Notes under the pieces: model-generated
Seen by the model: only the letters and a program-made list of their open reading frames with translations
What the model was told of the DNA's origin: nothing
The model's database searches: none
Source: Phoenix dactylifera
Taxonomy: Eukaryota > Streptophyta > Magnoliopsida > Arecales > Arecaceae
Length of the DNA stretch: 64,000 nucleotides
Reading direction: 5' to 3'
Assembly: GCF_009389715.1 (NCBI RefSeq)
Contig: NW_024068212.1
Span: 62,001-126,000, forward strand
Part shown: positions 1 to 11,222 of the stretch, piece after piece
How positions within the stretch are numbered: position 1 is the first letter of the stretch
Layout of the letters: every line of letters begins with the position of its first letter
Made by a program: the position numbers and the translations under genes

Positions 1-1868
1 GAGTGGGCTGATGCAGTAGTTTCCCAGTATCTGGATATGACAACATAGGGGTGTATGTGGACAAGCATGGATGTTTTAGCATGAAATAGACTATCATGTG
101 AATGCCATAATATTTTAGTACATTATGCATGTTTTGGCACCTGCATTGACCTTGCAAACATGGACATGCATATTCACCAAATCATATCCTGTTACTACCA
201 TTATCCTTGGGAGAAAACAAACTGTTTACTGTCTATGAACCTTCAATAGCTTAATAGTATGACTAGTTTCCTATTGCTTTTGTTTACCTTTCTGTTTATG
301 GATGTTGTTTACCTTTCTGTTTACTGTCTATGAACCTTCAATAGCTTAATAGTATAACTAGTTTCCTATTGCTTTTGTTTTACCAAATTGTTGGCTGCTG
401 AATTTCCTTGTTTAAATGGTTATGCAATTAGCATTTTGATTGTTGTCATAAAAATACATGGTTTCTTAGTCTTGCATAATTTTGACCATTAGACCCTGAC
501 ATCAACTTAATTTCTGTAAGGTTTCCTTTCCTGAGAGACCAGACTTGAAGACTGCTTTCCTACACGAGCAGCCTTTTTATTTGAAAAGGTTTCTTGAATA
601 AGTTCATTCAGTGGACAACTTAGTTTCTTGCTCAGGTTTTGTATAGAATCTTTTTGATCCATTAAGATATATTTTCTTGACCTATTGTTTATATTGTAGA
701 GAGACATTGAGGAAAAGACCATTCAAAATGCTGTTGACATTCAACTTTAGTGATGGTTGCAGCTGTCTATGTACTACAATTGAGTGGCCCATCAATTTTC
801 AGGTGAGAAATATAGGTTAGTCCGTTAGATGTTCTTTGCTAATTTACATTTTCACTTCTGTTTGGTGCTCCTTTGAATTAGAAAGGCTAAAATAATTATG
901 GTTGATTTGTTACTCTTCTGACTTATTGTAGCATCTATTGAGTAATCTCTTGTATCATTCAACCGATGTACTCTCAAGTATTTTTATTGAAATGCTTGCT
1001 TTCCATTTTTATGTGTCAGCAGTCTAAACACATTGACCTACAATGAAATTTCTGTTATAATGATCTTGTTTAGATCCACCTATTTGACAAGATGCCATAC
1101 TAATGGACCATTAGAGAGTTAATGTCTATTAAGTATTATTGGACTTGGTTCAATGTCCTTGTGTGCTCCTTTTTTAAAATGCCATGGAAATATTTTTTAA
1201 TAATATTGTTTTAATTGAATTTTAGACTGAAAAATTGACAATTTTGCTTGTGCTTTAGGAACCTCCTTTTTCTTTTGGTTTATATATAATAGCATATAAA
1301 CTGGTTTTCAGATCTTTATACTAATTCTGTGGGATCGCTTTTAAACATAAAATGTCTCTGACATGTATGTTATCCTTATCTTTGATAATGATGATAATTA
1401 CATACCTCTGGAGTATAATCAAAGCACCTTATAGGAAATATAGAATCTGAGAAAGATGCAGAGATATTTCTAGTCTCACCTTGCTGGTTTCTGGGGCCAG
1501 CTTTTTCATTTTAGGAACCAAGTGCTTCCACATGTTGAATTCAGGAAACGATGAATGTCAAAACCTTGAATAAGTTAGAACTAAAACTACTGGAAAACAA
1601 GAAGTTAAAACTAAACTGTTTCTTATATTTTTGTATTGATAGAAGCAGTAAAATATGGGCCTGAGTTATTTTATACTGCCCTTTAGTTTGGGCTACACAT
1701 CTCGAATTAAGAATTATGCTTCTAAATTTGTATTTGTTTTTCATATTTTTGTGGAACTTCAACATGGTTGTTAAACTAATTATTGTCTTGGAAAGAAAAT
1801 GCAAAAAAAAAAAAAAAGAAGTGCAAACAGAATTTAAATTGAAGATGTGAACACTTTATGCTGTGCAG
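1..1868 (+). other. Intronic or intergenic sequence upstream of a terminal exon
   Basis: AT-rich sequence with no long open frame. It precedes a good splice acceptor at 1867-1868 (tgtgcag), so at least the right part is most likely intron of the plus-strand gene that ends at 2162. A T-rich tract ending ttttcag just before 802 could be another acceptor or exon edge, but no coding stretch around it can be defended. Apart from the duplication at 220-391 nothing else is recognised. Confidence 0.5.
220..391. repeat. Imperfect tandem duplication, 95-bp period
   Basis: A block of about 68 bp beginning ctgtttactgtctatgaacc occurs twice. The second copy starts 95 bp after the first, and the spacer contains a further partial copy of the gtttacctttctgttta segment. 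It lies in AT-rich sequence without coding potential, probably an intron of the gene whose last exon is at 1869. It looks like a replication-slippage duplication. Confidence 0.8.
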
Positions 1869-2162
1869 GTTACAAAAGACAATTTAGTTCTTGAGAAAAA
1901 TGAAGTCCTTCGCGAGCTCAGGGATGCAGCAGACAAGGAGTCTCATTGTGGGCAGCATGCTGTTTTGGAGAGAAAGGTCAATCCCAGGTCTGAAGTCACC
2001 ATATATGCTATTGTGACAAACATTCGTAGGTATAATGACCCAGAAGAGGCCAATGGAGTACTAGAGATCACCCCTAATAGCAATAGTAATTTTATGATTA
2101 AGAGGTGCAGTGAAGGTGTGAATGGCAGCCAAACGTCTCAGAAAAGACCCAAGTGGTCGTAA
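1869..2162 (+). CDS. C-terminal exon of an unidentified gene (partial)
   Basis: An open frame of 97 codons follows a consensus acceptor and ends in TAA at 2160-2162. It begins VTKDNLVLEKNEVLRELRDA, a charged heptad-like helix that looks like the end of a coiled coil, and continues into a basic, Asn/Ser-rich tail ending SQKRPKWS. The acceptor leaves phase 0. Upstream exons are not recognised and probably lie partly outside the window. I do not recognise the family. The coding call rests on the splice signal, codon-like composition and length; an AATAAA cluster about 700 bp downstream would serve as poly(A) signal. It could also be a chance open frame. Confidence 0.5.
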   Translation, partial: VTKDNLVLEKNEVLRELRDAADKESHCGQHAVLERKVNPRSEVTIYAIVTNIRRYNDPEEANGVLEITPNSNSNFMIKRCSEGVNGSQTSQKRPKWS

Positions 2163-3562
2163 GCACCTACCTTTTCGCTTCTGGCTATTTGGTTTTGTAT
2201 ATAAGATGATGTAGATACTAGCATTAGGAAAACTCCAGTAGACTGATCTATAGGTACTGATAGACTGGAATTTTGGTGCATATACTTGGATAGGTTGGGT
2301 GAATTTGGCATACCACCACCTAAACTGCAATTGCTGAAAGGGAAAAAAAAAATATCTTGAAATATACTGTCCTGTAAAGTTTCTTAGTTCTTACAAGCTA
2401 TATTATATTTAAGCAAGGGTACCCAAATTTAATTTAAGGATATTCTTTCATTTTGCTGCTGCTGCTGCTTGGATGTGAATGGCGAAATGAGTAATGCTTA
2501 GTTCCATTACCTTAAAAAACGTTGATCTGTGCATCCATCACCACCTTGTTTTTTACTTGCTAACTGGATGAAGACCTAAAGTGCAGCCATTTTATAATAG
2601 ATTGACTTCATCGTTTGGATCGAAGTACATTTAATGGAGCTGGAAGATGTGGGTGCAGAACACTGCTACTTGATTCACCTCACCTCCTCTTGGTCAGGAG
2701 CTATGCAGGGTGATCATTTAGCTCCAATTTGTTTGATCAATTAGAACTTGGACTAGCGTTGATTTTGCAGTACTAGCTACAGTTGGGATCGTTCCTGTGG
2801 TTGCCTAAGAAAACCGGTTCCAATCCTAAACTTGTTTAATTGCAAATCAAGCCTCATTTGACAAAAAATAAATAAATAAATTGTGGGCATAATTCTTGAG
2901 GGCTGAAGTATCTATCACAGCTGCGGTGCTTATTCTGCGTCTTCTTTCTAATGGTTGGCTTCTTGGATGTAAGGACCAGTGAGTTAATTTGATTTGTTTG
3001 AACTACTCTTGCTCTTAACCTTAACTCTTTAGCCTCTCTTTTGGCACTGTATCAAGTTCCAGCCATCAAAGCTGCCCGACCAACCAAAGTATCCAGTAGG
3101 GTGAAAGGTGGTGATGTTAATCCGGGAAGAGAGAGCTACAGAGGGAGGTTTTAGTCTTCAGAGTCGTCTCCTGCTGTGGGAAGAATGTGAGGCCTGTAGC
3201 CCTTGGCTACTGTCGTGCACGGCTGTACTCGTGGTCGAGACGGCTGGACTGGTTCTTGAGAAGTGTCATGGTGTACGTAGCTAAGTTCCACAGCCTACAG
3301 CTAAAATTAGGGCTGGAAATGGATTGGTAGATCCCTTTTTGAAATTACTTCGGGCCACCCTGAACCGACATTATTTGACTAGGCTGAGATTTGAAAACAT
3401 GACCTGTTTCTTGTATTGATTCAATTGGATTCTTAGATTTCCATTGACTTTTAATCTTCTATAACGCATGATGACTCTTGTGACCTTTGGCCTTCTACTT
3501 TTTTTTGACGTTGTCTTGACTTTTACTCTCCAACTAGAATGCTAATTGGATGCCACGTCATC
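2163..3562 (+). other. Probable 3'UTR and intergenic spacer
   Basis: No open frame of note. Overlapping AATAAA signals at about 2867-2880 could polyadenylate the gene ending at 2162. A short GCT run lies at 2454-2469. The rest shows no gene or repeat that I can name. Confidence 0.4.
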
Positions 3563-4435
3563 TTAGGAATCAAGTTTATTATGACATAGATTCTGCAGTT
3601 TCTTGGTGACTAGCCAGGTGAGAAAAATAAGGAGCAAGAGGAAGTTAAAAAATAACCACACGATGCTGATGCTGCCTTGTAATTCCCGAGTGCTGCCTAG
3701 GCCGAAAGCCATCGCCAATGTGAGCAGACCTGAAATCACAGAACTCCAGAGCACAAGCAGCCTCATCTTGGCATGGAAGAAGCTCGGGTGCAAGAGCATC
3801 ACGATGGTGATTATCGACAATGTAAAAGCGGTGGCGTTGGCCGCAAAGAAATAATTGTATCGAGTCGGACTTTTGTCGGCCAACACCGGATTCCGAGCAG
3901 TGTACGTGTGCTTTAATGCTGCTATGCGGATAGGTGGCTGTGATGTTGGGATTGCTGGTATTGAAAGAGGAAACCGGAGATGGCGTTGAGTCGTCTTGCC
4001 AGAAACCACCAGGCGGGTTTAGCCCGGCGCTGTATGCATCTCCTTGTGCCATTCTTCCACCTTTCCTATTTCTTTTTGGTTCGACCTTTCCCCCTTCACT
4101 ATGACCACCGTGTCGCCACTAGCTGATGACAAGGAGCTTGACACCGTTTGAGCGTGGATTTCGGTTGCTGCCGCAATCTGATCGTCCGCCACTGGAAGGG
4201 TCGGTGGTGGAGGAGAAGTAGAAGAAGAAGACGGAGGTGGCAAATTCGTGGGCATTTTAAGGCTTGGGTCGTTGCGTTGGTGGTGGAGGTTTTCGGAAAT
4301 ATGGGGAGGCTTTGAGCCAAGCTCATGGTGACATATCCATGACATTAGATAGAGTTCTCGGGCTCGGAATCTCGGGCAACTTGTACTGTTTTCAAAGCAT
4401 TCTAGTAAATAATTTATTTTGTTAAGTTTGCGCAT
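3563..4435 (-). pseudogene. PGG-domain (ankyrin/ACD6-type) membrane protein relic
   Basis: On the minus strand the signature GLNPPGGFWQDD lies near 3990-4026. It is followed, in a different frame, by NPVLADKSPTRYNYFFAANA and three hydrophobic segments ending near 3563. This is the PGG domain found C-terminal to ankyrin repeats in plant membrane proteins related to ACD6. The two parts are out of register at about 3903-3912 (a small deletion in the IKAH..YTA stretch). The first transmembrane helix, which should precede GLNPPGG, is missing: an acidic, Ser/Pro-rich upstream frame (4019-4435, ending EEWHKEMHTAPG) runs straight to a stop. No ankyrin repeats are visible upstream. With one frameshift, one internal deletion and no N-terminal half, this is a dead 3' fragment. 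Confidence 0.75.
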
Positions 4436-5604
4436 TCTGCAAGGGGAGCGAAATTTTAGCTCGAGATAAATAAAAGTATAGCAGCTAATTTTTTTAATGG
4501 CTTGTGGGCTTTTAACTCGCTTCCTATACTTTATTACCTTGCGATCTCTTTACTTTTGCCTCACCGAAGGCATCTCCTTATTCCTCTCTAGCAAACATGT
4601 TTGAACCAGTCCTAACACAAACATCCTAGTGTTCAAATTAGATCACCAGCCCATGGTCATGCCCTTCACTTATGTCACCATAGGGAAGCATGGGTATTGG
4701 CTCATCAAATCACCGCAATATGGTGGCATATTAACTGGATGGTGGCACTTGAAGAGGATATTAGGATGCTGAGGAGGACCACCTCATTCCTCTATGGCAT
4801 CACAGCGACCATCCTAAAGTTGCTGAAAATTTCTAGGATGGGGTTCGTCTGCTTGGTGGATGGACTCAACAGGTTGGTGGTAGATGGGCGAGTTAAGGGT
4901 CTCGAGCAGCCATTGTTCATTTAAATTCTTCTATATGAGCTGGCTGTAGCCATCCATTTGCCCTTCTATGGAGCCCTTTTTCACTCTACCCCTCTCTGTT
5001 ACATTTCTCTTCCTTGGTCTTGCAATGTTGGCATCTCTGCTAACTATAGCATAAATCACTTGTATCAAAATTCCAGCATTAAAAAAAAAAAGAGGATATG
5101 TAAATAACTCTACTGTTGTAATGGTTATATCTAAAGCGATTAATTAACTGCTTGTGTGGTCCTTGCATAGCTTCACAATCCCTTGTCCAGAATGTTCTTT
5201 CCTTCGCTATTAATATGTAAATAACTCTACTGTTGTAATGGTTATATCTAAAGCGATTAATTAACTGCTTGTGTGGTCCTTGCATAGCTTCACAATCCTG
5301 AGAATAATGGTATAAAGAGTCTAAGCACGTCTTTAATAGCATTTTCTGGGGTCATGTTATTTCTTTAGCCTTTTATGCTGGATGAGAGAGGCAAGCCAGG
5401 CATCCATCCATCTTTCTTTGGTTTTAGTACTGGGGGAATAAAAAAAGGCATCCATCTCTTCCCTTTGCTCTTTAGAATTGAAAGCAAAAGTTATTAATCT
5501 TATATATTAGCAGGTGCCCTTCTCTAAAGCAGTATTAAATCTTAATCAAGATCATAACCATCTCCTACCTTCACCAGGGTGGAGAGGGAGAGAGAGAGAG
5601 AGAG
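4436..5604. other. Intergenic spacer
   Basis: Apart from the duplication at 5096-5298, no gene, RNA or transposon edge is recognised. A 75-codon plus-strand frame at 4697-4924 has no recognisable domain and is not called. Confidence 0.4.
5096..5298. repeat. Direct duplication of 86 bp, 117-bp period
   Basis: The segment from atatgtaaataactctact to cttcacaatcc occurs at about 5096-5181 and again at 5213-5298 with almost no differences. The two copies are separated by a unique 31-bp spacer (cttgtccagaatg...). The near identity points to a recent local duplication. Confidence 0.85.
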
Positions 5605-5790
5605 ATGGCGGAGGACTTTGTGACAGGGATGGCGACGACTGCCATCGGTGCCTTCTCAGAAAAACTGTACGTCAGACATGTCATCAGAGATCAACATGTC
5701 TGGACTCGTGCGTCAAGATGTCCAATTTGTCGAGACTGAGCTCAGTAGAATACTATGTGATAGTGGACTATTTAGTGGGTTAGATACCTT
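5605..5790 (+). pseudogene. N-terminal scrap of a coiled-coil NLR (Rx_N) gene
   Basis: An ATG at 5605, directly after a GA-rich leader, opens MAEDFVTGMATTAIGAFSEKL. This matches the start of the Rx N-terminal coiled-coil domain of plant CNL resistance proteins. The frame then stops, while the next frame continues the same domain with SSEINMSGLVRQDVQFVETE (about 5680-5745), including the expected 'VRQDVQFVETEL' helix. The two halves are joined by a frameshift near 5665-5680. The gene then runs into a long TA microsatellite; no P-loop or LRR follows. It is a truncated, frameshifted relic. The family is moderately certain, its inactivity nearly certain. Confidence 0.65.
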
Positions 5791-5824
5791 GAATAATTTT
5801 TTATGTTATTTTGGTTTTGTAAGA

Positions 5825-5950
<126 letters not shown>

Positions 5951-6079
5951 GACATGGATGTTTCGGTTCTTGTAGCGTTGCTGACAAAACGCATTAAGAA
6001 GGAAGAAAGAGGAAACCGAGGAAGAGCTGAAGAACGAGGAGACTTGAGAAGCAGCCAAGGGCCCGCAGAAATAAAGTAA

Positions 6080-7520
6080 AACTACGAAACGCATGAAAAG
6101 GTGGAGTCGATCGAGCACCCGTGCGGACCCCTGCGTGGAGCTGAGCTCATATTACTTGGGAACAACTCACGAGCGAAAACAAAGAGCTCGGTAACTCGAG
6201 ACGAAGGCCCTCTTAAGACATGGCATTGCCTCCAGTCTCATATTACTTGCTATCGAATGGAATTAAGTAGATATTAACAATGTTTGTTTTGTCTTGTACG
6301 TTACCACATAATGGCATCATGTATGTGTACTTCTTTACGCATGTTTTTCAGGATTATATACGACATGATGCCTTTGTTTGGTTGAACTTCATGGATGTCA
6401 TCATCATGGCTATCTGGCCATGAAACTGAATCCACTACATGATAGCTTCATGTGCATATGTAACACTTAGTACATAACATATTTTTCATATTACATTGGT
6501 ATCTTCCCTGCGTCATGGAATTGCATAATTTTGATGAGAATAATTTGGCGAATACAATGGAATAAGATGCAACTAAGGCTGTCTAGGTATTGGTCATGTG
6601 CGAGAAAAAGTAACCAGAGCTGGCAATTGTCAAAAAAGAGTTGCGACGTAAGATGGTCTACTACTTAAGTGATCTCTATCTCTTTACGTTAAAAAAAAAA
6701 AAAGGTGACGGTAGTGCTTTGTTGAGTAGGTCCCACGAAGCTTTTGCATGAGGTTCTTGACTCCATTTAACAAAATATTTGATTCATTCAAAATCCAACG
6801 TTCGTATATTTGATCTAAAATTAAAGAAGCTGGTCAGGTAGGAGAAGCTCGCAAAGCTGAGAATTCAAAAGAGTTCTGACGTAAGCCAGTTCCTCTTTCG
6901 AGGAATGCTTTAATTGTCGTGCTTTAAGCGACATTTTAAAGTTTTGTTATTGGGGAAAAAACAAAAAGCCCATCAGTTTTTTTTTTTAAAAAAAAAAGAA
7001 AAAATGGGGGCCCGAAGAGGAATCATCAACTTTTATGGAGAGGATGAAACGGAACAAAAAGAAAAAGGATGTATGCAGGTCCGCTAGGGACCAGGTTGAA
7101 AAATACAAACAGAGAGAAGAGATAAGAGGGAGATGAGGGGAATGCCTTCCCTCCAACTATGCCATGCTCATCATGCAAATTATTCATGAAGTTAGGGCAG
7201 AATAGAGAGGTTCAGGGATTGTATGAGAAACTAATGCATGGAAATAGACCTCGAGATGCTGGAATATTATCAAGTAGCAATGGTTGCAGAATAAATTTTG
7301 AAGAGATAAGGAAACTTATTCAAATAAGTTTTAGAAGTAGTACTTATTTTGTAGAATATAATAGAAATTTTGTGCATTTGATCAAAGGGGTAAGTGTATA
7401 TATTTAATATATGTTGAATTTTATTATAATTTAAATTTTATAATAAAGATGAAATTGCCCTCCCACTATTATGTATGTTTAGAGAGTAGATGAAGGTATA
7501 GAATTGTGTACTTATTTCGT
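6080..7520. other. Intergenic spacer left of the duplicated NF-YB array
   Basis: Contains poly-A/poly-T tracts (about 6691-6703 and 6978-7003) but no gene, tRNA or clear transposon edge. The similarity shared by the duplicated units begins at about 7520 (motif gaattgagttggtatg and variants), so this spacer is outside the array. Confidence 0.45.
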
Positions 7521-8302
7521 TAAGGTTAAAATAGAAGTGAGTTGGTATGTATGTGAATGTATACATGATGATCTTAGCTCATGCATAGATGACATTTTAT
7601 GAAAGACTAGTGCATCAACGTAGCATTCTAAGGAGTGCATAGTGTTCATGATAATCCATCAAGAAATTCATATATATATGTATGAGTCGAATAAGGTGAG
7701 AAAAGATTAAAAAAGGAGGATACAACTCAAACAGAACTTTTTTTTCTTTTGAACTCAACTCAAACAAAACTTTATAATTCTGTTGCAGTGCTACAGTTCC
7801 CTTCCGGGCTGCAATTCTTTATCAGCACTCCAACTTTGTGATTTCTTTCCAAGCGTTCATAAATTCCAACCCCTCGCAATATCTCTTTTTTAGTGACATC
7901 ACTCTCTTTGTACAGGCTACAGCATAACGTGTCCATGAGTAAGGTTTTAGTTTTGTGAGCCTCACTGAATTTTTTCTTCGTTGTTAGCCGGATTAAATGT
8001 AGCAGGGATTAAACTATAAAGCCAACTTAGGTGTTAAACAAAAGGACGGATGCTCTACTTGCATAACTAAAAATAATTTAATGAACTGGCCACAAAAAAC
8101 ACTTTTATTTGTGAAGCAAGCTAATTCCATAGTTTGTAAATTTGAAAATTTGTCAACTATCATTTTTATCCAGCAAATTAAAAATGCTTGGCTTGTTGAA
8201 TTTTGTTTCCCCCATCCGATAAAGTAAACTTTCTTCATGACGTCGTTTCTACGGCTTCACCCTTCTAAAAGTGCCACGCGTATTTAACTAACGTGTAAGG
8301 GC

Positions 8303-8310
8303 ATTTTATA
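8303..8310 (+). promoter_or_regulatory. TATA-like box of NF-YB gene 1
   Basis: The block ggcattttataggagcctca is the equivalent of ggcattatataggagcctca in gene 2 and ggcattatatgggagcctca in gene 3. It lies about 80 bp before the ATG and is followed by a GA-rich leader. Gene 1 has a weaker TATA (tttata). It also lacks the ATTGG pentamer present just upstream in the two other promoters, where it reads ccacgcgtatttaact. Confidence 0.6.
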
Positions 8311-8386
8311 GGAGCCTCACTCCCACAGAATTCACCATCTCCACTCGCTCAGTGAGACAGAGAGAGGAGAGAGAAGAGAGAGAGCA

Positions 8387-8767
8387 ATGGCAGGAGGTGG
8401 TGATGGCATCCCAATCTTCCCACGGCTACCAAGGATCAGCTCTGGTAATGTAGAATAATATGCTCATATATAGTACCGATGATGAGTCTTACTCATGTCT
8501 TGCTTTCTTCTCTAAAGGCTTCCACTTTGTTCTCTCTCTTTCACCAAAGCCCACACGCATTTGCATGTTCACTGAAAACATTTTCATCTTCGGTTCCTGA
8601 ACTGCGCTAATTTCCACGGAAGTCTTGCCAAGTACTCTTTCTCTTCCCCCGTTTCTCTTTCGTGTGTGTGCTCTTCCATCGAAGCACGCACCCATGGCCC
8701 GTCCTTTATTGGGTGTTTCTATTGATCTTCTGTTCTCTATTCTATCCCATTTCTAGTCCTAGTAGTC

Positions 8768-8847
<80 letters not shown>

Positions 8848-10308
8848 TTTTTGCTAAAGCGAATATATCATATATGGTGGGTACAGCTACATCTAAGAAA
8901 GTTACAAAATAATAATTTTCGGAGCACTCCAGATAAAGTTATCTTCTAGTCAAAGGGTCTTTCTAAAATGATTAGCCAAGTAAGGGGTTACTCTGTCCGT
9001 TGGCCTCTCATTTTATAACGAGATAATTTTTTTGTCTTTTTCTCCCCTGCTTTTGATGTCTTTTTTTTTTTTTCCCCTTACCACGGTTTCTTTAACATCC
9101 TTCGGTCAACAACCTTTCCCCCGTCAATTTCCATCGGAAAAGCTCGAAACCTTTTCAAGCAGGCAACCTAAGAACTGGCCACCTGTCCTCATGCAAACAG
9201 GCCTGCCGCAGGCCTGCGCCTTTGTAGGCTCGGCAGCCAACAAAAGATCGACGCATAAAACTAAGTGAGCGGGCACCCAAATGCCTTCGCCGTGTCCTCG
9301 TGGACGGGGTTGTATGTTTCGCAGTGCCAAGGAAAGTGGGCGAGGCGGAGTTGCCGAGTGTTGTATGATACTTTTGCTGTCAGAAACAGAAAAGAAGAAG
9401 AAGAAGAAGAAGAAGAAGAAGAAGAAGAAGAAGAAGAAATCCTTCTTTGGGGTGGAAAATGCAACCCCTATCCCTTGTCCCCATAGGACGGGGATACACA
9501 AGCGGCGCTTGGAACGCCTCTCTTCTCTAGCTTCTTACCAATTTATTCCTTTGCTCTGACTGGACTGTTGCGGCTTGCAGATGCGGCCAGGCCGTTCGCT
9601 GGCGGGATCAACGCGAGCCAGGCCGGTCCTTCCGGAGGAGTCAACACCAACCTGCTGGCCGGTTCAGCCACTCGGACCCCGGTCCGTCCCGGCGCCGCCG
9701 CCGCCCCTGCAGCCCACCCCCAGCTCAACCTCCGGGAGATGGAGCGTTTCATGCCGATCGCCAGCGTCACCCGTATCATGCACAGGGCCCTGCCATTGCA
9801 TGCAAAGATTTCCGATGATGCTAGAGAGACGATCCAGGAGTGCGTGTCGGAGTACATTCGCTTCATCACTGGCGAGGCCAACAAGCGGTGCCGGCGGGAG
9901 CAGCGCAAGACCATCACTGCCGAAGACGTGATCTGGGCCATGGGAAAGCTTGGCTTCGACGACTATGTCGCCCCCCTCAGTCTGTTCCTGCAGCGCTACC
10001 GAGAGAGTGAGGGTGACCAGTGCATCGGTGAACATTTTCCGATCGTCAAGCATCGTCGCCACCCGCAGATGAGTGACACCATCTGCGCTCCACCGGTCCT
10101 TTCACGGCCTCTTGTAATATGCTTGTCGACGCTGCCGCTGCCAACTCCATCGGGCCTCATCATGCCACCAACTGCGCCCCCTCCTCGCATCAACCATCTC
10201 GTTGACAAAGGCTCGGGAGCAGGCTACTTCCTCGGGATGCACGGGGATGGGGACGGTGCCGGGCCGAGCAACTCCGAGGCTCCGCCCATGCTTGACTTCT
10301 TTCCCTAG
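8387..10308 (+). CDS. NF-YB: LEC1-type NF-YB subunit, gene 1
   Basis: Two exons: 8387-8444 and 9581-10308, giving 261 residues. Exon 1 encodes only [19 protein letters not shown] plus one base; GT at 8445 and AG at 9579-9580 restore frame. Exon 2 holds an Ala/Pro-rich linker, then the histone-fold core at about residues 74-165: [56 protein letters not shown] and a final RYRESEGDQ. The aspartate pair in KISDDA (Asp55 of Arabidopsis LEC1) marks the LEC1 class; other NF-YBs have Lys there. NF-YB pairs with NF-YC through this fold and recruits NF-YA to bind CCAAT; the LEC1 class acts in embryo and seed development. A Pro/Ser-rich tail ends [10 protein letters not shown]. Of the three intact copies it keeps the most canonical core, though [10 protein letters not shown] and [10 protein letters not shown] are unusual. 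The intron carries TA and GAA microsatellites. ATG choice: it is conserved in all three copies after the GA-rich leader. Confidence 0.9.
8773..8843. repeat. (TA)n microsatellite in the gene 1 intron
   Basis: About 70 bp of TA repeats in the intron of NF-YB gene 1. It is absent from the introns of genes 2 and 3, so it expanded after the duplication. Confidence 0.97.
9393..9439. repeat. (GAA)n microsatellite in the gene 1 intron
   Basis: About 15 GAA units, 140 bp before the exon 2 acceptor. Absent from the other two genes. Open frames of poly-Lys, poly-Glu, poly-Ser or poly-Phe across it are artefacts. Confidence 0.97.
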
Positions 10309-10517
10309 AAGTCGTCGAGTAGCATGTATGGTCATAGCAGATAATGGTAGTATATTTATAGATATATATAGTAGGGAAGAAGTTCTTCTTTGTGGAATTG
10401 GTCCCAAATAAGAGAGAGTGGACGAGCTTTGTGTGTTTTTTACTTGAGGTTTGTTGGGAGTGTGGTCGATCTTCTCCATTCATCGTACTGTGATGAGTCG
10501 AGACTGTGTTTTTTTAT

Positions 10518-10523
10518 AATAAA
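10518..10523 (+). terminator. Poly(A) signal of NF-YB gene 1
   Basis: AATAAA in the block ataataaaagaagagc, about 210 bp after the stop. The same block in gene 3 (37180-37185) also reads AATAAA, while gene 2 reads GATAAA (25352-25357). The block is conserved among the copies and lies in the right place for a 3' end signal. Confidence 0.6.
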
Positions 10524-11017
10524 AGAAGAGCGTCTTCAGCATTTGCAGCATGAATAGCTATAGTGAATGAAGATAGCTTGTGCGTTTACTTGTCCTTGTT
10601 TACATATCTCTGTTGTGTGGAAGTAAAATTGTTCAGCTAAGCCAAAAGTTGTCAGCGTAGTTTGGCATAAAAAGTTATCTTAGCACGAAAAGAAAGTGAG
10701 AAAGAGGGTTGCGTCATGGCAATCGCCTATCTCTCTCTCCAGGTGGAAAAATAATTGACCAAGTTTTTTGTCCTCCCTCCTCCATCTTTCACTCTTTCCC
10801 TGAATTTTCAGAAAAGGGCACCATATAAGATTCCAAGGAAAAAAAAGTACATGCCATAACCAATGCCATCCTACAAAGGATTTCCTATAGTGAAAAATAG
10901 GAATGTGCACATGCCATGCATGTTAATATATTAGGATCAATCACTTGTCATTAATAGTTCATACACTATAAAATCTAAATATAATGTAAAGCTAAATATT
11001 TTCAACTATCACATAGC

Positions 11018-11022
11018 AGTAT
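11018..11022 (+). repeat. Target site duplication (left), AGTAT
   Basis: AGTAT immediately left of the 5' LTR matches AGTAT at 18895-18899 immediately right of the 3' LTR. The unoccupied sequence acatagcagtatagc in unit D (about 39113-39127) has the motif once, confirming the insertion point. Confidence 0.95.
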
Positions 11023-11182
11023 TGTGAAGACCCGAATTGGGCCCATCCTAGGGCCCAACGAACTGAAGTCGGTAAGGAGTGCCGACTTCAGTTGAGTCAT
11101 CGTGGTCTCCCCACGATGACCACGCCGGCCGAACGGCCAGCGAATCCCCCGCAAGCCCCCCCTCTTCCCTCTTTCCCTCTCC

Positions 11183-11222
<40 letters not shown>

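Larger units (their letters stand above)
10309..11022 (+). other. 3' flank of NF-YB gene 1
   Basis: Contains the 3'UTR and then non-coding sequence matching the downstream parts of units C and D (for example the 'aaagtgagaaaga' block at 10690, 28588 and 38812). It ends at the insertion point of the large LTR element at 11022/11023. Confidence 0.6.

Noticed and set aside
507..722. Minus-strand 71-codon frame with coding-like composition
   Set aside because: No domain, no clear splice signals and lies opposite a presumed intron; evidence is too thin.
3603..3854. Plus-strand 83-codon frame
   Set aside because: Antisense to the PGG-domain relic.
9664..10062. Long minus-strand open frames opposite the NF-YB second exons (also 24242-24790 and 36073-36621, 182 codons)
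   Set aside because: They are antisense shadows of a GC-rich coding exon; they recur only because the exon is duplicated and show no recognisable domain.
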